A stretch of DNA of 51,646 bases, taken from positions 1 through 51,646 of the forward strand of contig JAEPML010000029.1 of NCBI GenBank assembly GCA_017643925.1, given 5' to 3'. The notes beneath the pieces were generated by a model. The model saw nothing but the letters and a program-made list of their open reading frames with translations, had not been told where the DNA came from and searched no databases. Positions 23,913-32,077 of the stretch are shown here, piece by piece; within the stretch, counting starts at the first letter, position 1; each line of letters begins with the position of its first letter. Source of the stretch: Roseibium sp. (GTDB lineage Bacteria; Pseudomonadota; Alphaproteobacteria; Rhizobiales; Stappiaceae). The translations under genes were made by a program, and so were the position numbers.

Positions 23913-25425
23913 GCAGACGACATACGTGCTGGGCCTCGATGCCGGCAACACGGTCATCAAGGCCGTTTTGTTCGACCTTGAAGGTCGGCAGATCGCCATG
24001 CATGCGCTGGACGGGCAGTCCAGCACGCCGCAGCCGGGTCATGTGGAACGGGACCTGGGGGAGCTTTGGAGCAACGCCCAGGTCGCCATCAGGCAATGCA
24101 TTGAAGGTGCGGGAATTGATCCCGCCCTGATTGCCGCGATCGGGTGTGCCGGACACGGAAATGGTCTCTACCTGCTCGACAAGGAAGATCAGCCGCTCGT
24201 TGGAATCCAGTCTCTGGACACCAGGGCAGCAGAACTGGCCGACTTGTTGAGATCCGAAGAGGGCGAAGCGCTCCATGGCCTTTGCCTGCAGGAGCCCTGG
24301 CCGTCACAGACGCCGGTGCTGCTGGCCTGGATAAAGGCCAATCGGCCGGACCTCTTTGAGCGGGCCGGAACGCTTTTCCTGTGCAAGGATTTCATCACGT
24401 TCAAACTCACCGGCCAGAAGGTGAGCGACATATCCGACATGTCCGGTTGTGGCCTGACGCGCATGCCCGAATGTGTCTATGACGACGAACTCCTGACGCT
24501 CTACGGATTGCAGGATGCACGAAACCTGTTGCCGCGACTCATCCACCCCACTGATGTGGCCGGCCGTGTAACCAGGGAAGCCGCCGCATTGACAGGGTTG
24601 GCCGAGGGCACACCGGTGGTCGCGGGCTATTTCGATGTCATCGCGAGCGCGATCGGATCGGGCGTGGTCAGACCCGGCGAAGCGTCGATCATCGCGGGCA
24701 CCTGGAGCATCAACCAGGTGTTCTCGCAGGAACCCGTGGTTGACCGAACAATGTTCATGGCCTCGGGGTTCGCTCCTGGTCGTTTCGTCAACATCGAAGC
24801 GAGCGCCACCTCCGCAGCCAATCTGGAATGGTATGTCCGCGAGTTTGTCGAACGCGGCGCGCACCATGATGACCCGTTCGGATATTGCAACGACCGGATT
24901 GCCGAAATTGCACCGGGAGAAGGCGACCCCTTCTTTCACCCGTTCCTTTACGGGTCCGGGCAAGGCGCCGAGTTTCGGGCAGGTTTCTATGGTCTGGCAG
25001 GCTGGCACACCGAAGCACATCTCCTGCGGGCTCTGTTCGAAGGCGTTATGTTCGAACACCGGCGGCACATTGAGGTCCTTCAATCCGCCGGCGTGCAATT
25101 TGATGCCGCCATCCTGTCGGGCGGCGGTGCGCGCAGCCCGGTCTGGCCGCAGATGTTCGCAGACTGCCTTGGCGTTCCGATCGGTGTTGCCGACGCACGT
25201 GAGACCGGCGCCCTCGGTGCTGCGATCGGGGCATGCGTTGGGGCCGACCTTTTTCCGTCCTACGAGCAAGCTGTCTCTTCGATGACGAGCGTTCGCAAGA
25301 CATATCGGCCAACCTCTTCGATGAAGAGCCATTACAACAACCGTTATCAAACCTTCCTGAAGCTTACCGAAGCCATGAAGGGTTTCTGGAGCGGCAGGTC
25401 AGACACCAACTTGCCCGGAGCGTGA
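23905..25425 (+). CDS. FGGY-family carbohydrate kinase
   Basis: An FGGY sugar kinase of 506 residues with two actin-like ATPase domains. The first domain begins VLGLDAGNTVIKAVLFDLEG (phosphate-1 motif), with a central GCAGHGNGLYLLD segment. The second shows GYFDVIASAIGSGVVRPGEASIIAGTWSINQV and AILSGGGARSPVWPQMFADCLGVPI (adenosine region). Size and motifs suit L-xylulose, erythritol or related pentitol/tetritol kinases. I prefer the GTG at 23905, 8 nt inside the aldolase gene; an ATG at 23875 would add ten residues and is possible. It should phosphorylate the imported substrate and thereby supply the ligand of the SorC regulator. Confidence 0.85.
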   Translation: MVEQTTYVLGLDAGNTVIKAVLFDLEGRQIAMHALDGQSSTPQPGHVERDLGELWSNAQVAIRQCIEGAGIDPALIAAIGCAGHGNGLYLLDKEDQPLVGIQSLDTRAAELADLLRSEEGEALHGLCLQEPWPSQTPVLLAWIKANRPDLFERAGTLFLCKDFITFKLTGQKVSDISDMSGCGLTRMPECVYDDELLTLYGLQDARNLLPRLIHPTDVAGRVTREAAALTGLAEGTPVVAGYFDVIASAIGSGVVRPGEASIIAGTWSINQVFSQEPVVDRTMFMASGFAPGRFVNIEASATSAANLEWYVREFVERGAHHDDPFGYCNDRIAEIAPGEGDPFFHPFLYGSGQGAEFRAGFYGLAGWHTEAHLLRALFEGVMFEHRRHIEVLQSAGVQFDAAILSGGGARSPVWPQMFADCLGVPIGVADARETGALGAAIGACVGADLFPSYEQAVSSMTSVRKTYRPTSSMKSHYNNRYQTFLKLTEAMKGFWSGRSDTNLPGA

Positions 25426-25429
25426 TGTC

Positions 25430-26440
25430 ATGAAAGCAGTCGGTTTTTTTCATTCCCTGCCAATCGAGCATCCGGAAAGTCTGCTGGATGTGGACCTTCC
25501 GGATCCGGATGTCGGCGAGGCGGACCTTCTCGTCGAGATCGAGGCGGTGTCCGTCAACCCGGCCGACGCAAAGCGTCGTATCCGCACGGCGGCAGAAACG
25601 CCACACGAAACGGCCTTTGTGCTCGGTTATGACGCGGTTGGGATCGTGCGATCCTGCGGCAGTGCCGTCACCGGGTTCAAGCCGGGTGACCGGGTCTGGT
25701 ACGCGGGTGACGCCTCCCGGCCAGGGTCATATGCAGAACTCCAGAGTGTCGATCACCGCATTGTGTCGCTGGCGCCCAAGGGCGTTCAGCCGGAGGCAGC
25801 CGCGTCGCTCCCGTTGGTGACGTTGACGGCCTGGGAGATGCTGTTTTCCCGCCTGCAGGTGCCGGCTGACGAAGAGCCCTTCTCGCTTCTCATTATCGGT
25901 GGCGCCGGCGGCGTTGGGTCGATAACCACGCAGATCGCGCGCAAACTGACGGCGGCAAGAGTCATCGCAACGGCATCGCGCACTGAGTCTGCAGATTGGT
26001 GCCGTCAAATGGGCGCGCATGAAATCGTGGATCACGGGGACCTCGTCAAAAGCACCCGTGACACGGGTCATGAGACCGTGGACTACATCACCCAATATGC
26101 CGACACGTCGCAGCATTGGGACGCCATGTGCGAGCTGATTGCACCCCAGGGCCGCATCGGCACCATCGTCGAGACGCCGGACAGGCTGGATGTATCGGCC
26201 CTGCAGGGCAAATCCGCGGCCTTGATGTGGGAGCTGATGTTTACCCGGTCGCTGTTCGGCACGCCCGACATGGACCGACAGGGCCAGATCCTGTCCCGCA
26301 TGGCCCGACTGGTTGAGGACGGTGTCATTTCCACGCTGGAAACGCGCGTGCTCAACGGCCTTTCCGCCGCGACCCTGAAAGAAGCCCATCGGATCATCGA
26401 GAAGGGTGCCACCATCGGCAAGCTTGTGGTGAAATACTAG
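25430..26440 (+). CDS. MDR-family oxidoreductase (zinc-binding-dehydrogenase superfamily, no zinc site)
   Basis: A 336-residue medium-chain oxidoreductase. The GroES-like domain has EAVSVNPADAKRR and VLGYDAVGIVRSCGSAVTGFKPGDRVW. The nucleotide-binding motif is LLIIGGAGGVGSITTQIARKL near residues 150-170. No zinc-ligand Cys cluster is seen, so it belongs with the zinc-independent ZADH/QOR-like reductases. It starts 4 nt after the kinase stop with GGAG 9 nt upstream, so it is part of the operon. A role in reducing an enone, quinone or ketone side product is possible. The substrate is not evident. Confidence 0.82.
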   Translation: MKAVGFFHSLPIEHPESLLDVDLPDPDVGEADLLVEIEAVSVNPADAKRRIRTAAETPHETAFVLGYDAVGIVRSCGSAVTGFKPGDRVWYAGDASRPGSYAELQSVDHRIVSLAPKGVQPEAAASLPLVTLTAWEMLFSRLQVPADEEPFSLLIIGGAGGVGSITTQIARKLTAARVIATASRTESADWCRQMGAHEIVDHGDLVKSTRDTGHETVDYITQYADTSQHWDAMCELIAPQGRIGTIVETPDRLDVSALQGKSAALMWELMFTRSLFGTPDMDRQGQILSRMARLVEDGVISTLETRVLNGLSAATLKEAHRIIEKGATIGKLVVKY

Positions 26441-26514
26441 CTTGGAGACAGGGTGCTCTGGCCGGGATCAATAGATCCGGCACTGGAATGGACTTGGAAG
26501 AAACAGGTGTGAAC

Positions 26515-28167
26515 ATGGCGCGGTCGGACAAATTGGATGGAACCTACGACTACATCATCGTGGGCGCCGGGACGGCCGGCTGTGTTCTGGCCAATCGCTT
26601 GACGGAAGATCCATCCGTCAGGGTTTTGCTCCTCGAAGCCGGTGGGTCCGACAACTATCACTGGGTTCATATTCCGGTCGGTTATCTTTATTGCATCGGA
26701 AATCCCCGAACCGACTGGATGATGAAAACGGCCAATGAGGAGGGGCTGAACGGCCGGAGCCTCGTCTATCCGCGTGGCAAGGTGCTGGGCGGCTGCACTT
26801 CCGTGAACGGAATGATCTACATGCGCGGCCAGGCGGCCGATTACGATCACTGGCGCCAACTCGGCAATGTCGGTTGGTCCTGGGAAGACGTGCTCCCGTA
26901 TTTTCTGAAATCCGAAGACCATCACGGCGACAAGAACGCGTTGCACGGCACAGGCGGTGAATGGAAAGTGTCCCGCCAGCGACTCGACTGGGACATCCTG
27001 CGTGCGGTCCAGGAGGGCGCGCGGGAACTCGGGATCGAGCCACGTCCCGATTTCAACGACGGCAACAATGAAGGCAGCGGGTTTTTCGAGGTCAATCAGC
27101 GCGGCGGCGTGCGCTGGAACACGGCAAAGGGCTTTTTGCGGCCTGCGCTGAAACGCCCGAACCTGCGTGTCATTACAGGCGCTGAAACAAGTCAGGTTCT
27201 CTTGCAGGACAAACACGCGGTTGGCGTCCGCTTTCGCACAAAAGGTGGTGAGATGACGGCAATGGCCTCTGCCGAAGTGCTGCTCGCGGCCGGTGCGATC
27301 AATTCTCCCAAGATCCTGGAACTGTCCGGCATCGGCAGGGGCGGGGTCCTTTCGGAGCTTGGGATCGATGTCCGGCACCAAAGCGAAGGTGTCGGCGAAA
27401 ATCTACAGGACCATCTGCAGATCCGCACCGTGTTCAAGGTGCATGGCGCCGACACTCTGAACACGCGGGCAAACAGTCTTCTCGGCAAGGCCAGGATCGC
27501 GATGGAATATGCAATGAAGCGTTCCGGACCGATGTCGATGGCACCGAGCCAGTTCGGCATGTTCACCAAGTCGGACCCGGCCATGGCGACACCTGATCTT
27601 GAGTATCACGTCCAACCTCTGTCGACCGACCGTCTTGGCGACCCCTTGCATGCGTTTCCGGCAATCACGGTGTCGGTCTGTAATTTGCGGCCGGAAAGTA
27701 TCGGCTCCTGTCATGTGTCCAGCACGGACCTCTCGCAGCAGCCCGACATTCGTCTGAATTACCTTTCGACGGAGAAGGATCGTCAAGTTGCGATCACGTC
27801 CGTCCGGCAGGCGCGCAAGATCATGACCGCAAAGGCGCTGGAGCAATATCAACCGGAAGAAATTCTTCCTGGCCCCGCGGTTCAGACTGACGAAGATCTT
27901 CTGAAGAGCATTGGCGACATTGCAACGACCATTTTTCATCCGGTTGGGACCTGCAGGATGGGGGCGGATGAGGAGTCTGTCGTCGATCCGGAGCTGCGCG
28001 TGCGGGGGGTCGAAGGGCTGCGTGTGATCGACGCCTCGATCATGCCAAAGATCGTATCAGGTAACACCGCATCGCCGGTGGTGATGATTGCGGAGAAGGC
28101 TGCAGACCTGATCAGGGAGAGGCGCCTTGCTGCGGATTCGCCGGAGCCTCGGAAACTCTCCGCCTGA
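26515..28167 (+). CDS. GMC-family FAD oxidoreductase (choline dehydrogenase-like alcohol dehydrogenase)
   Basis: A GMC flavoprotein of about 550 residues. The N-terminal FAD motif is DYIIVGAGTAGCVLANRL, the GMC signature 1 is near YPRGKVLGGCTSVNGMIYMRG, and signature 2 is GAINSPKILELSGIG. The C-terminal active-site region has HPVGTCRMG and SGNTASPVVMIAEKAADLI. Members oxidise primary alcohols and pass electrons to the respiratory chain. The start ATG at 26515 has AGGTG 5 nt upstream; an ATG at 26488 is an alternative. It is the last gene of the operon, 74 nt after the MDR. Similarity to BetA is general and no betB or betI lies nearby, so choline is not assumed. Confidence 0.82.
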   Translation: MARSDKLDGTYDYIIVGAGTAGCVLANRLTEDPSVRVLLLEAGGSDNYHWVHIPVGYLYCIGNPRTDWMMKTANEEGLNGRSLVYPRGKVLGGCTSVNGMIYMRGQAADYDHWRQLGNVGWSWEDVLPYFLKSEDHHGDKNALHGTGGEWKVSRQRLDWDILRAVQEGARELGIEPRPDFNDGNNEGSGFFEVNQRGGVRWNTAKGFLRPALKRPNLRVITGAETSQVLLQDKHAVGVRFRTKGGEMTAMASAEVLLAAGAINSPKILELSGIGRGGVLSELGIDVRHQSEGVGENLQDHLQIRTVFKVHGADTLNTRANSLLGKARIAMEYAMKRSGPMSMAPSQFGMFTKSDPAMATPDLEYHVQPLSTDRLGDPLHAFPAITVSVCNLRPESIGSCHVSSTDLSQQPDIRLNYLSTEKDRQVAITSVRQARKIMTAKALEQYQPEEILPGPAVQTDEDLLKSIGDIATTIFHPVGTCRMGADEESVVDPELRVRGVEGLRVIDASIMPKIVSGNTASPVVMIAEKAADLIRERRLAADSPEPRKLSA

Positions 28168-28237
28168 TTCGTCTCCCGCAGTGCGCGTCTGGCGCTCTTT
28201 GGGAGCTCTGAGCCATCCTTGAATTGAATGATTTTTA

Positions 28238-28280
28238 GCTGGCGCCGCATCCATGGCAAAAGATCTTTTGCCGCGCCAGC
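28238..28280. repeat. Nested perfect palindrome upstream of the peroxiredoxin gene
   Basis: GGCAAAAGATCTTTTGCC (28255-28272) is a perfect 18-bp palindrome. It is enclosed by 8-bp arms GCTGGCGC (28238-28245) and GCGCCAGC (28273-28280), with a 9-nt bulge on the left side only. It lies 71 nt after the GMC stop and 127 nt before the peroxiredoxin start. No U-tract follows on either strand. It may be a regulator site or a processed mRNA end. The rest of 28168-28406 shows nothing else clear. Confidence 0.55.
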
Positions 28281-28406
28281 GGAACATCTGCGGACCCGGC
28301 GCCGGTCTCATCCGAAGGATTGATGCAATTGCACTGGCGAATTCGGCTGCAGGCGGTATGGTGCTCGCGCCAATAGACGACAGGTACCTGAAAAGGATTC
28401 ATTCAA

Positions 28407-29057
28407 ATGTCTCTTCGTATCAATGACACGGTTCCCAATTTCACTGCGGAAACCGATCAGGGAACCATCACTTTTCACGATTGGATCGGCGACAGCTGGG
28501 CAATCCTGTTCAGCCACCCGAAGGATTTCACACCCGTCTGCACCACCGAGTTTGGTGTCGTTGCACAATTGGCGGATGAATGGGCCAAGCGCGGCACAAA
28601 GGTCATCGGCGTGTCCGTCGACAACGCGGAAGATCACCGCAAGTGGAAGGGTGACATCGAGAAGGTTTCCGGCGCAACTCCGGGTTTCCCGATCATCGCT
28701 GATGACGGTCTCGAAGTCTCCAAGGCCTTCGACATGCTGCCAGCCGAAGCCTACCTTCCCGACGGACGCACGCCTGCAGACAGCGCCACCGTGCGCTCGG
28801 TCTTCATCATCGGCCCGGACAAGCAGCTGAAGCTCTCCATGACCTATCCGATGACGGTTGGCCGGAACTTCGCCGAAGTCATTCGTGCCCTTGATGGACT
28901 GCAGATGTCTGCCAAGGGCGTGGCAACACCGGCCAACTGGGAAGTCGGCCAGGACGTGATCGTTCCGCCGAGCGTGAGCGATGAAGATGCCAAGGCCAAG
29001 TTCGGTGAGTTCGACGCCCCGCTGCCTTACCTGCGCAAGGTCAAGGCACCGGCGTGA
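28407..29057 (+). CDS. 1-Cys peroxiredoxin (Prx6 type)
   Basis: A thioredoxin-fold peroxidase of 216 residues that reduces H2O2 and alkyl hydroperoxides. The peroxidatic Cys45 is in DFTPVCTTEFG and is the only cysteine in the protein, as expected for the 1-Cys Prx6 group. The C-terminal extension (NWEVGQDVIVPPSVSDEDAKAKFGEFDAPLPYLRKV) is typical of this group. It is monocistronic as far as can be seen, with a strong 3' stem-loop. The promoter is not obvious. Confidence 0.95.
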   Translation: MSLRINDTVPNFTAETDQGTITFHDWIGDSWAILFSHPKDFTPVCTTEFGVVAQLADEWAKRGTKVIGVSVDNAEDHRKWKGDIEKVSGATPGFPIIADDGLEVSKAFDMLPAEAYLPDGRTPADSATVRSVFIIGPDKQLKLSMTYPMTVGRNFAEVIRALDGLQMSAKGVATPANWEVGQDVIVPPSVSDEDAKAKFGEFDAPLPYLRKVKAPA

Positions 29058-29067
29058 TCACCTGTTT

Positions 29068-29090
29068 CGGAGCGGGCCCTGCCCGCTCCG
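29068..29090 (+). terminator. Stem-loop after the peroxiredoxin gene
   Basis: CGGAGCGGGC (29068-29077) and GCCCGCTCCG (29081-29090) form a perfect 10-bp stem with a 3-nt loop, 10 nt after the stop codon. Only CACCTTG follows, without a U-run, so it may be a transcript-end or stabilising structure rather than a canonical terminator. Confidence 0.55.
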
Positions 29091-29145
29091 CACCTTGAAA
29101 ATGGAAGAGCGGGTGGCTTCCTGTCAGTGACAGCCGGACAAATAC

Positions 29146-29334
29146 GTGTTTGAAGATCTATACATAACGCCGCTCACCGGCTCGATCTTGATGGTTCTCG
29201 TTGTCGGGTTCGGTCATCTCTACCGCGACAACTGGAAGAAACAGCCGGAGGGCTGGCGGCTGCGCGCCTGGCTTTACGGCGTGCCAGCTGGCGTCGGCCT
29301 CCTCATGCTGGCGTTTCTCCCGCTGAAGTACTGA
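29146..29334 (+). CDS. Small membrane protein, hypothetical
   Basis: A 62-residue open frame with a GTG start. It shows two hydrophobic stretches: about 11-23 (TGSILMVLVVGFG) and about 44-60 (YGVPAGVGLLMLAFLPL), separated by a charged loop HLYRDNWKKQPEGWRLR. This pattern suits a two-helix inner-membrane protein. The SD is weak (GGA 8 nt upstream). It lies between the peroxiredoxin and a repeat element. I do not recognise a family. The composition looks protein-like, but the gene could be spurious. Confidence 0.45.
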   Translation: MFEDLYITPLTGSILMVLVVGFGHLYRDNWKKQPEGWRLRAWLYGVPAGVGLLMLAFLPLKY

Positions 29335-29357
29335 ATTTTCAATCGACCCTAAATACT

Positions 29358-29472
29358 CGACCCTCATCCTGAGGAAGCGCAACGCGCTGTCTCGAAGGAT
29401 GGGTTGTTTGGCTTTTAGCTTGCGGCTCATCCTTCGTGACGGACCTGAAGATCCTCCTCAGGGACGAGGTCG
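29358..29472. repeat. Intergenic palindromic repeat element of the rhizobial type
   Basis: This stretch begins CGACCCTCATCCTGAGGA and ends with the imperfect complement TCCTCAGGGACGAGGTCG. Inside it CGAAGGATG (29393-29401) pairs with CATCCTTCG (29428-29436). The CTCATCCTGAGGA ... TCTCGAAGGATG core is a pattern I know as a dispersed palindromic element in many Hyphomicrobiales genomes. It lies between the small membrane gene and the nqr terminator, outside any gene. Confidence 0.6.
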
Positions 29473-29538
29473 TGAGGCAAGTACGTTTGCTTCCTTCATC
29501 CGCCACGGAAAGCCGTCGGCTTCATGCAGCCACAAAAA

Positions 29539-29560
29539 AACCGGCAGTTTCCCGCCGGTT
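29539..29560 (-). terminator. Rho-independent terminator of the nqr operon
   Basis: Arms AACCGGC (29539-29545) and GCCGGTT (29554-29560) enclose an 8-nt loop. On the minus strand the stem is followed by TTTTTGTG, giving seven T in a row with the arm, 20 nt after the nqrF stop. This is a canonical intrinsic terminator. Confidence 0.88.
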
Positions 29561-29580
29561 CCTTTCTTCGTGAAATCAGG

Positions 29581-30801
29581 TCAGCCGCCGAAGTCGTCCA
29601 ACATGATGTCTTCGCGGTCCACGCCTAGATCGAGCAGCATGTTGATGACCGACGTGTTCATGATGGGGGGACCACACATGTAGAATTCACAATCTTCCGG
29701 AGCCGGATGGTTCTTCAGATATTCGTCGAAAAGGACGTTGTGAATGAAGCCGGTATAGCCATCCCAGTCCTCGTTCGGCAGCGGGTCGGACAGCGCGACA
29801 TGCCACTCGAAATTCGGGTTTTCCTTCGCCAGCATGTCGAAGTCTTCCACGAAGAACATCTCGCGCTTGGACCGGGCGCCGTACCAGAAGGAAATCTTGC
29901 GGTTGGACTTCAGGCGCTTGAGCTGATCGAAGATATGGCTGCGCATCGGTGCCATGCCGGCACCACCGCCGATGAAGACCATTTCCTTTTCCGTTTCGCG
30001 GGCGAAGAACTCGCCGAACGGACCGGAGATCGTCACCTTGTCACCTGGCTTCAGGTTAAAGATATAGGACGACATCTGACCGGGAGGGATGCCCTCGGAG
30101 CCCGGAGGGGGTGAAGCCACACGGACATTGAGCATGATGATGCCCTTTTCCTCCGGGTAGTTCGCCATGGAATAGGCGCGCTCGATCGGAACATCCACCG
30201 TGGACTTGTACTGCCACAGGTTAAACTTGTCCCAGTCCTCGCGATACTCGTCCTCAACGTCGAATTCGGTATAGGCGAGCTGGTGCGCCGGTGCTTCGAT
30301 CTGAATGTAGCCACCGGCACGGAAGTTGACGTCCTCGCCTTCGGGCAGTTCCAGAACAAGCGCCTTGATGAAGGTTGCGACATTTTCGTTGGAACGCACG
30401 GTGCATTCCCATTTCTTGACGCCGAAAACCTCTTCTGGAACTTCGATGTCCATGTCCTGCTTGACGGCAACCTGACAGGACAGGCGGTCGCCGTAGGCCG
30501 CTTCACGCTTGGTGATGTGGCTTTCTTCGGTCGGCAGGATCGAGCCGCCACCCGAGTTGACCTTCACCCGGCACTGGGCGCAGGTGCCACCACCGCCGCA
30601 AGCTGACGGGACGAAGAGTTTCTGTTCCGCAAGGGTCTGCAGAAGCTTGCCGCCTGCAGGCACGGAGACGGTCTTCTCGCCGTTGATGGTGATGTTGACG
30701 TTCCCGGTCGAAACGAGCTGGCTGCGGGCCACCATGATGATGGTTACGAGCGCCAGAACGATCAGCGTGAACAGGACGACGCCGAGGCTGAATGTTTCCA
30801 T
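29581..30801 (-). CDS. nqrF: Na+-NQR subunit F (NADH-oxidising, FAD and 2Fe-2S)
   Basis: Subunit F accepts electrons from NADH and passes them to the other NQR subunits. The protein has 406 residues, the normal length. An N-terminal membrane helix (LGVVLFTLIVLALVTIIMVA) anchors a ferredoxin domain with Cys68, Cys74, Cys77 and Cys109 (SACGGGGTCAQC ... LSC). A ferredoxin-reductase-like domain follows, with the FAD motif RAYSMANYP and the NADH-binding segments VFIGGGAGMAPMRSH and FYMCGPP. It is the last gene of the operon, 14 nt after nqrE. Confidence 0.97.
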   Translation of the reverse strand: METFSLGVVLFTLIVLALVTIIMVARSQLVSTGNVNITINGEKTVSVPAGGKLLQTLAEQKLFVPSACGGGGTCAQCRVKVNSGGGSILPTEESHITKREAAYGDRLSCQVAVKQDMDIEVPEEVFGVKKWECTVRSNENVATFIKALVLELPEGEDVNFRAGGYIQIEAPAHQLAYTEFDVEDEYREDWDKFNLWQYKSTVDVPIERAYSMANYPEEKGIIMLNVRVASPPPGSEGIPPGQMSSYIFNLKPGDKVTISGPFGEFFARETEKEMVFIGGGAGMAPMRSHIFDQLKRLKSNRKISFWYGARSKREMFFVEDFDMLAKENPNFEWHVALSDPLPNEDWDGYTGFIHNVLFDEYLKNHPAPEDCEFYMCGPPIMNTSVINMLLDLGVDREDIMLDDFGG

Positions 30802-30815
30802 TCCGATCGTCTCCC

Positions 30816-31423
<608 letters not shown>

Positions 31424-31424
<1 letters not shown>

Positions 31425-32077
31425 CAATGGGCCTCAACAGTCTGGATTTTGTATTCGCGCTCTTCCACCTGCTTGGGTTTCCAGGTCCTGAAGGCCCAGA
31501 TCAGAAGACCGATCACGAAGAAGGCCGACGGGGGCAGAAGCAGCAGCCCGTTCGGGACATACCAGCCACCGTTGTTGACGGTTTCCAGGATGGTAATCCC
31601 GAAGAGCGACCCGGCCCCGAACAACTCGCGGATAACACCGACAAGCATCAGGATGAGGCCGTAGCCAAGACCGTTTCCGATACCGTCCAGGAAAGACGCA
31701 ACGGGCGGGTTCTTCATGGCAAAGGCTTCTGCGCGGCCCATCACGATACAGTTGGTGATGATCAGTCCGACAAAGACCGACAGGGTCTTGGAGATCTCGT
31801 AGGCAAAGGCCTTCAGGATCTGGTCGACCAGGATCACCAGCGAGGCAATGATGACCATCTGCACGATGATGCGGATCGAGCTGGGGATGTGGTTGCGCAA
31901 GATGGAGATGAACATGGATGCGAAGCCGGTCACGGCTGTCACGGCCAGGGCCATCACGAAGGCCACCTGCAACGAGGAGGTTACCGCGAGCGCCGAACAG
32001 ATCCCGAGAACCTGAAGGGTGATCGGGTTGTTGTCCACCAACGGATCGACGAGCAACTCTTTTCTTTTCTGTGCCAT
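31424..32077 (-). CDS. nqrD: Na+-NQR subunit D
   Basis: An integral membrane protein of 217 residues with about six helices, paired with NqrE. The conserved Cys-bearing segments are LQVLGICSALAVT and VFVGLIITNCIVMGRAEAFA, and the C-terminal tail is polar. Its ATG overlaps the nqrC TGA by one base, and its own stop overlaps the nqrE start, so the three are translationally coupled. Confidence 0.96.

Noticed and set aside
15620..25425. Interpretation as an AI-2 (lsr) uptake operon because of the LsrF-like aldolase, SorC regulator and FGGY kinase
   Set aside because: No LsrG-type isomerase is present, there is only one permease, and a GlpD/EryB-like dehydrogenase and AKR are embedded. A polyol or sugar pathway fits better.
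15620..25425. Naming the genes eryA, eryB, eryD and so on
   Set aside because: The tetrulose-phosphate isomerase genes of known erythritol operons are missing and an aldolase is present instead, so erythritol is not established as substrate.
26515..28167. Choline dehydrogenase betA
   Set aside because: General GMC similarity only; no betB, betI or choline transporter nearby.
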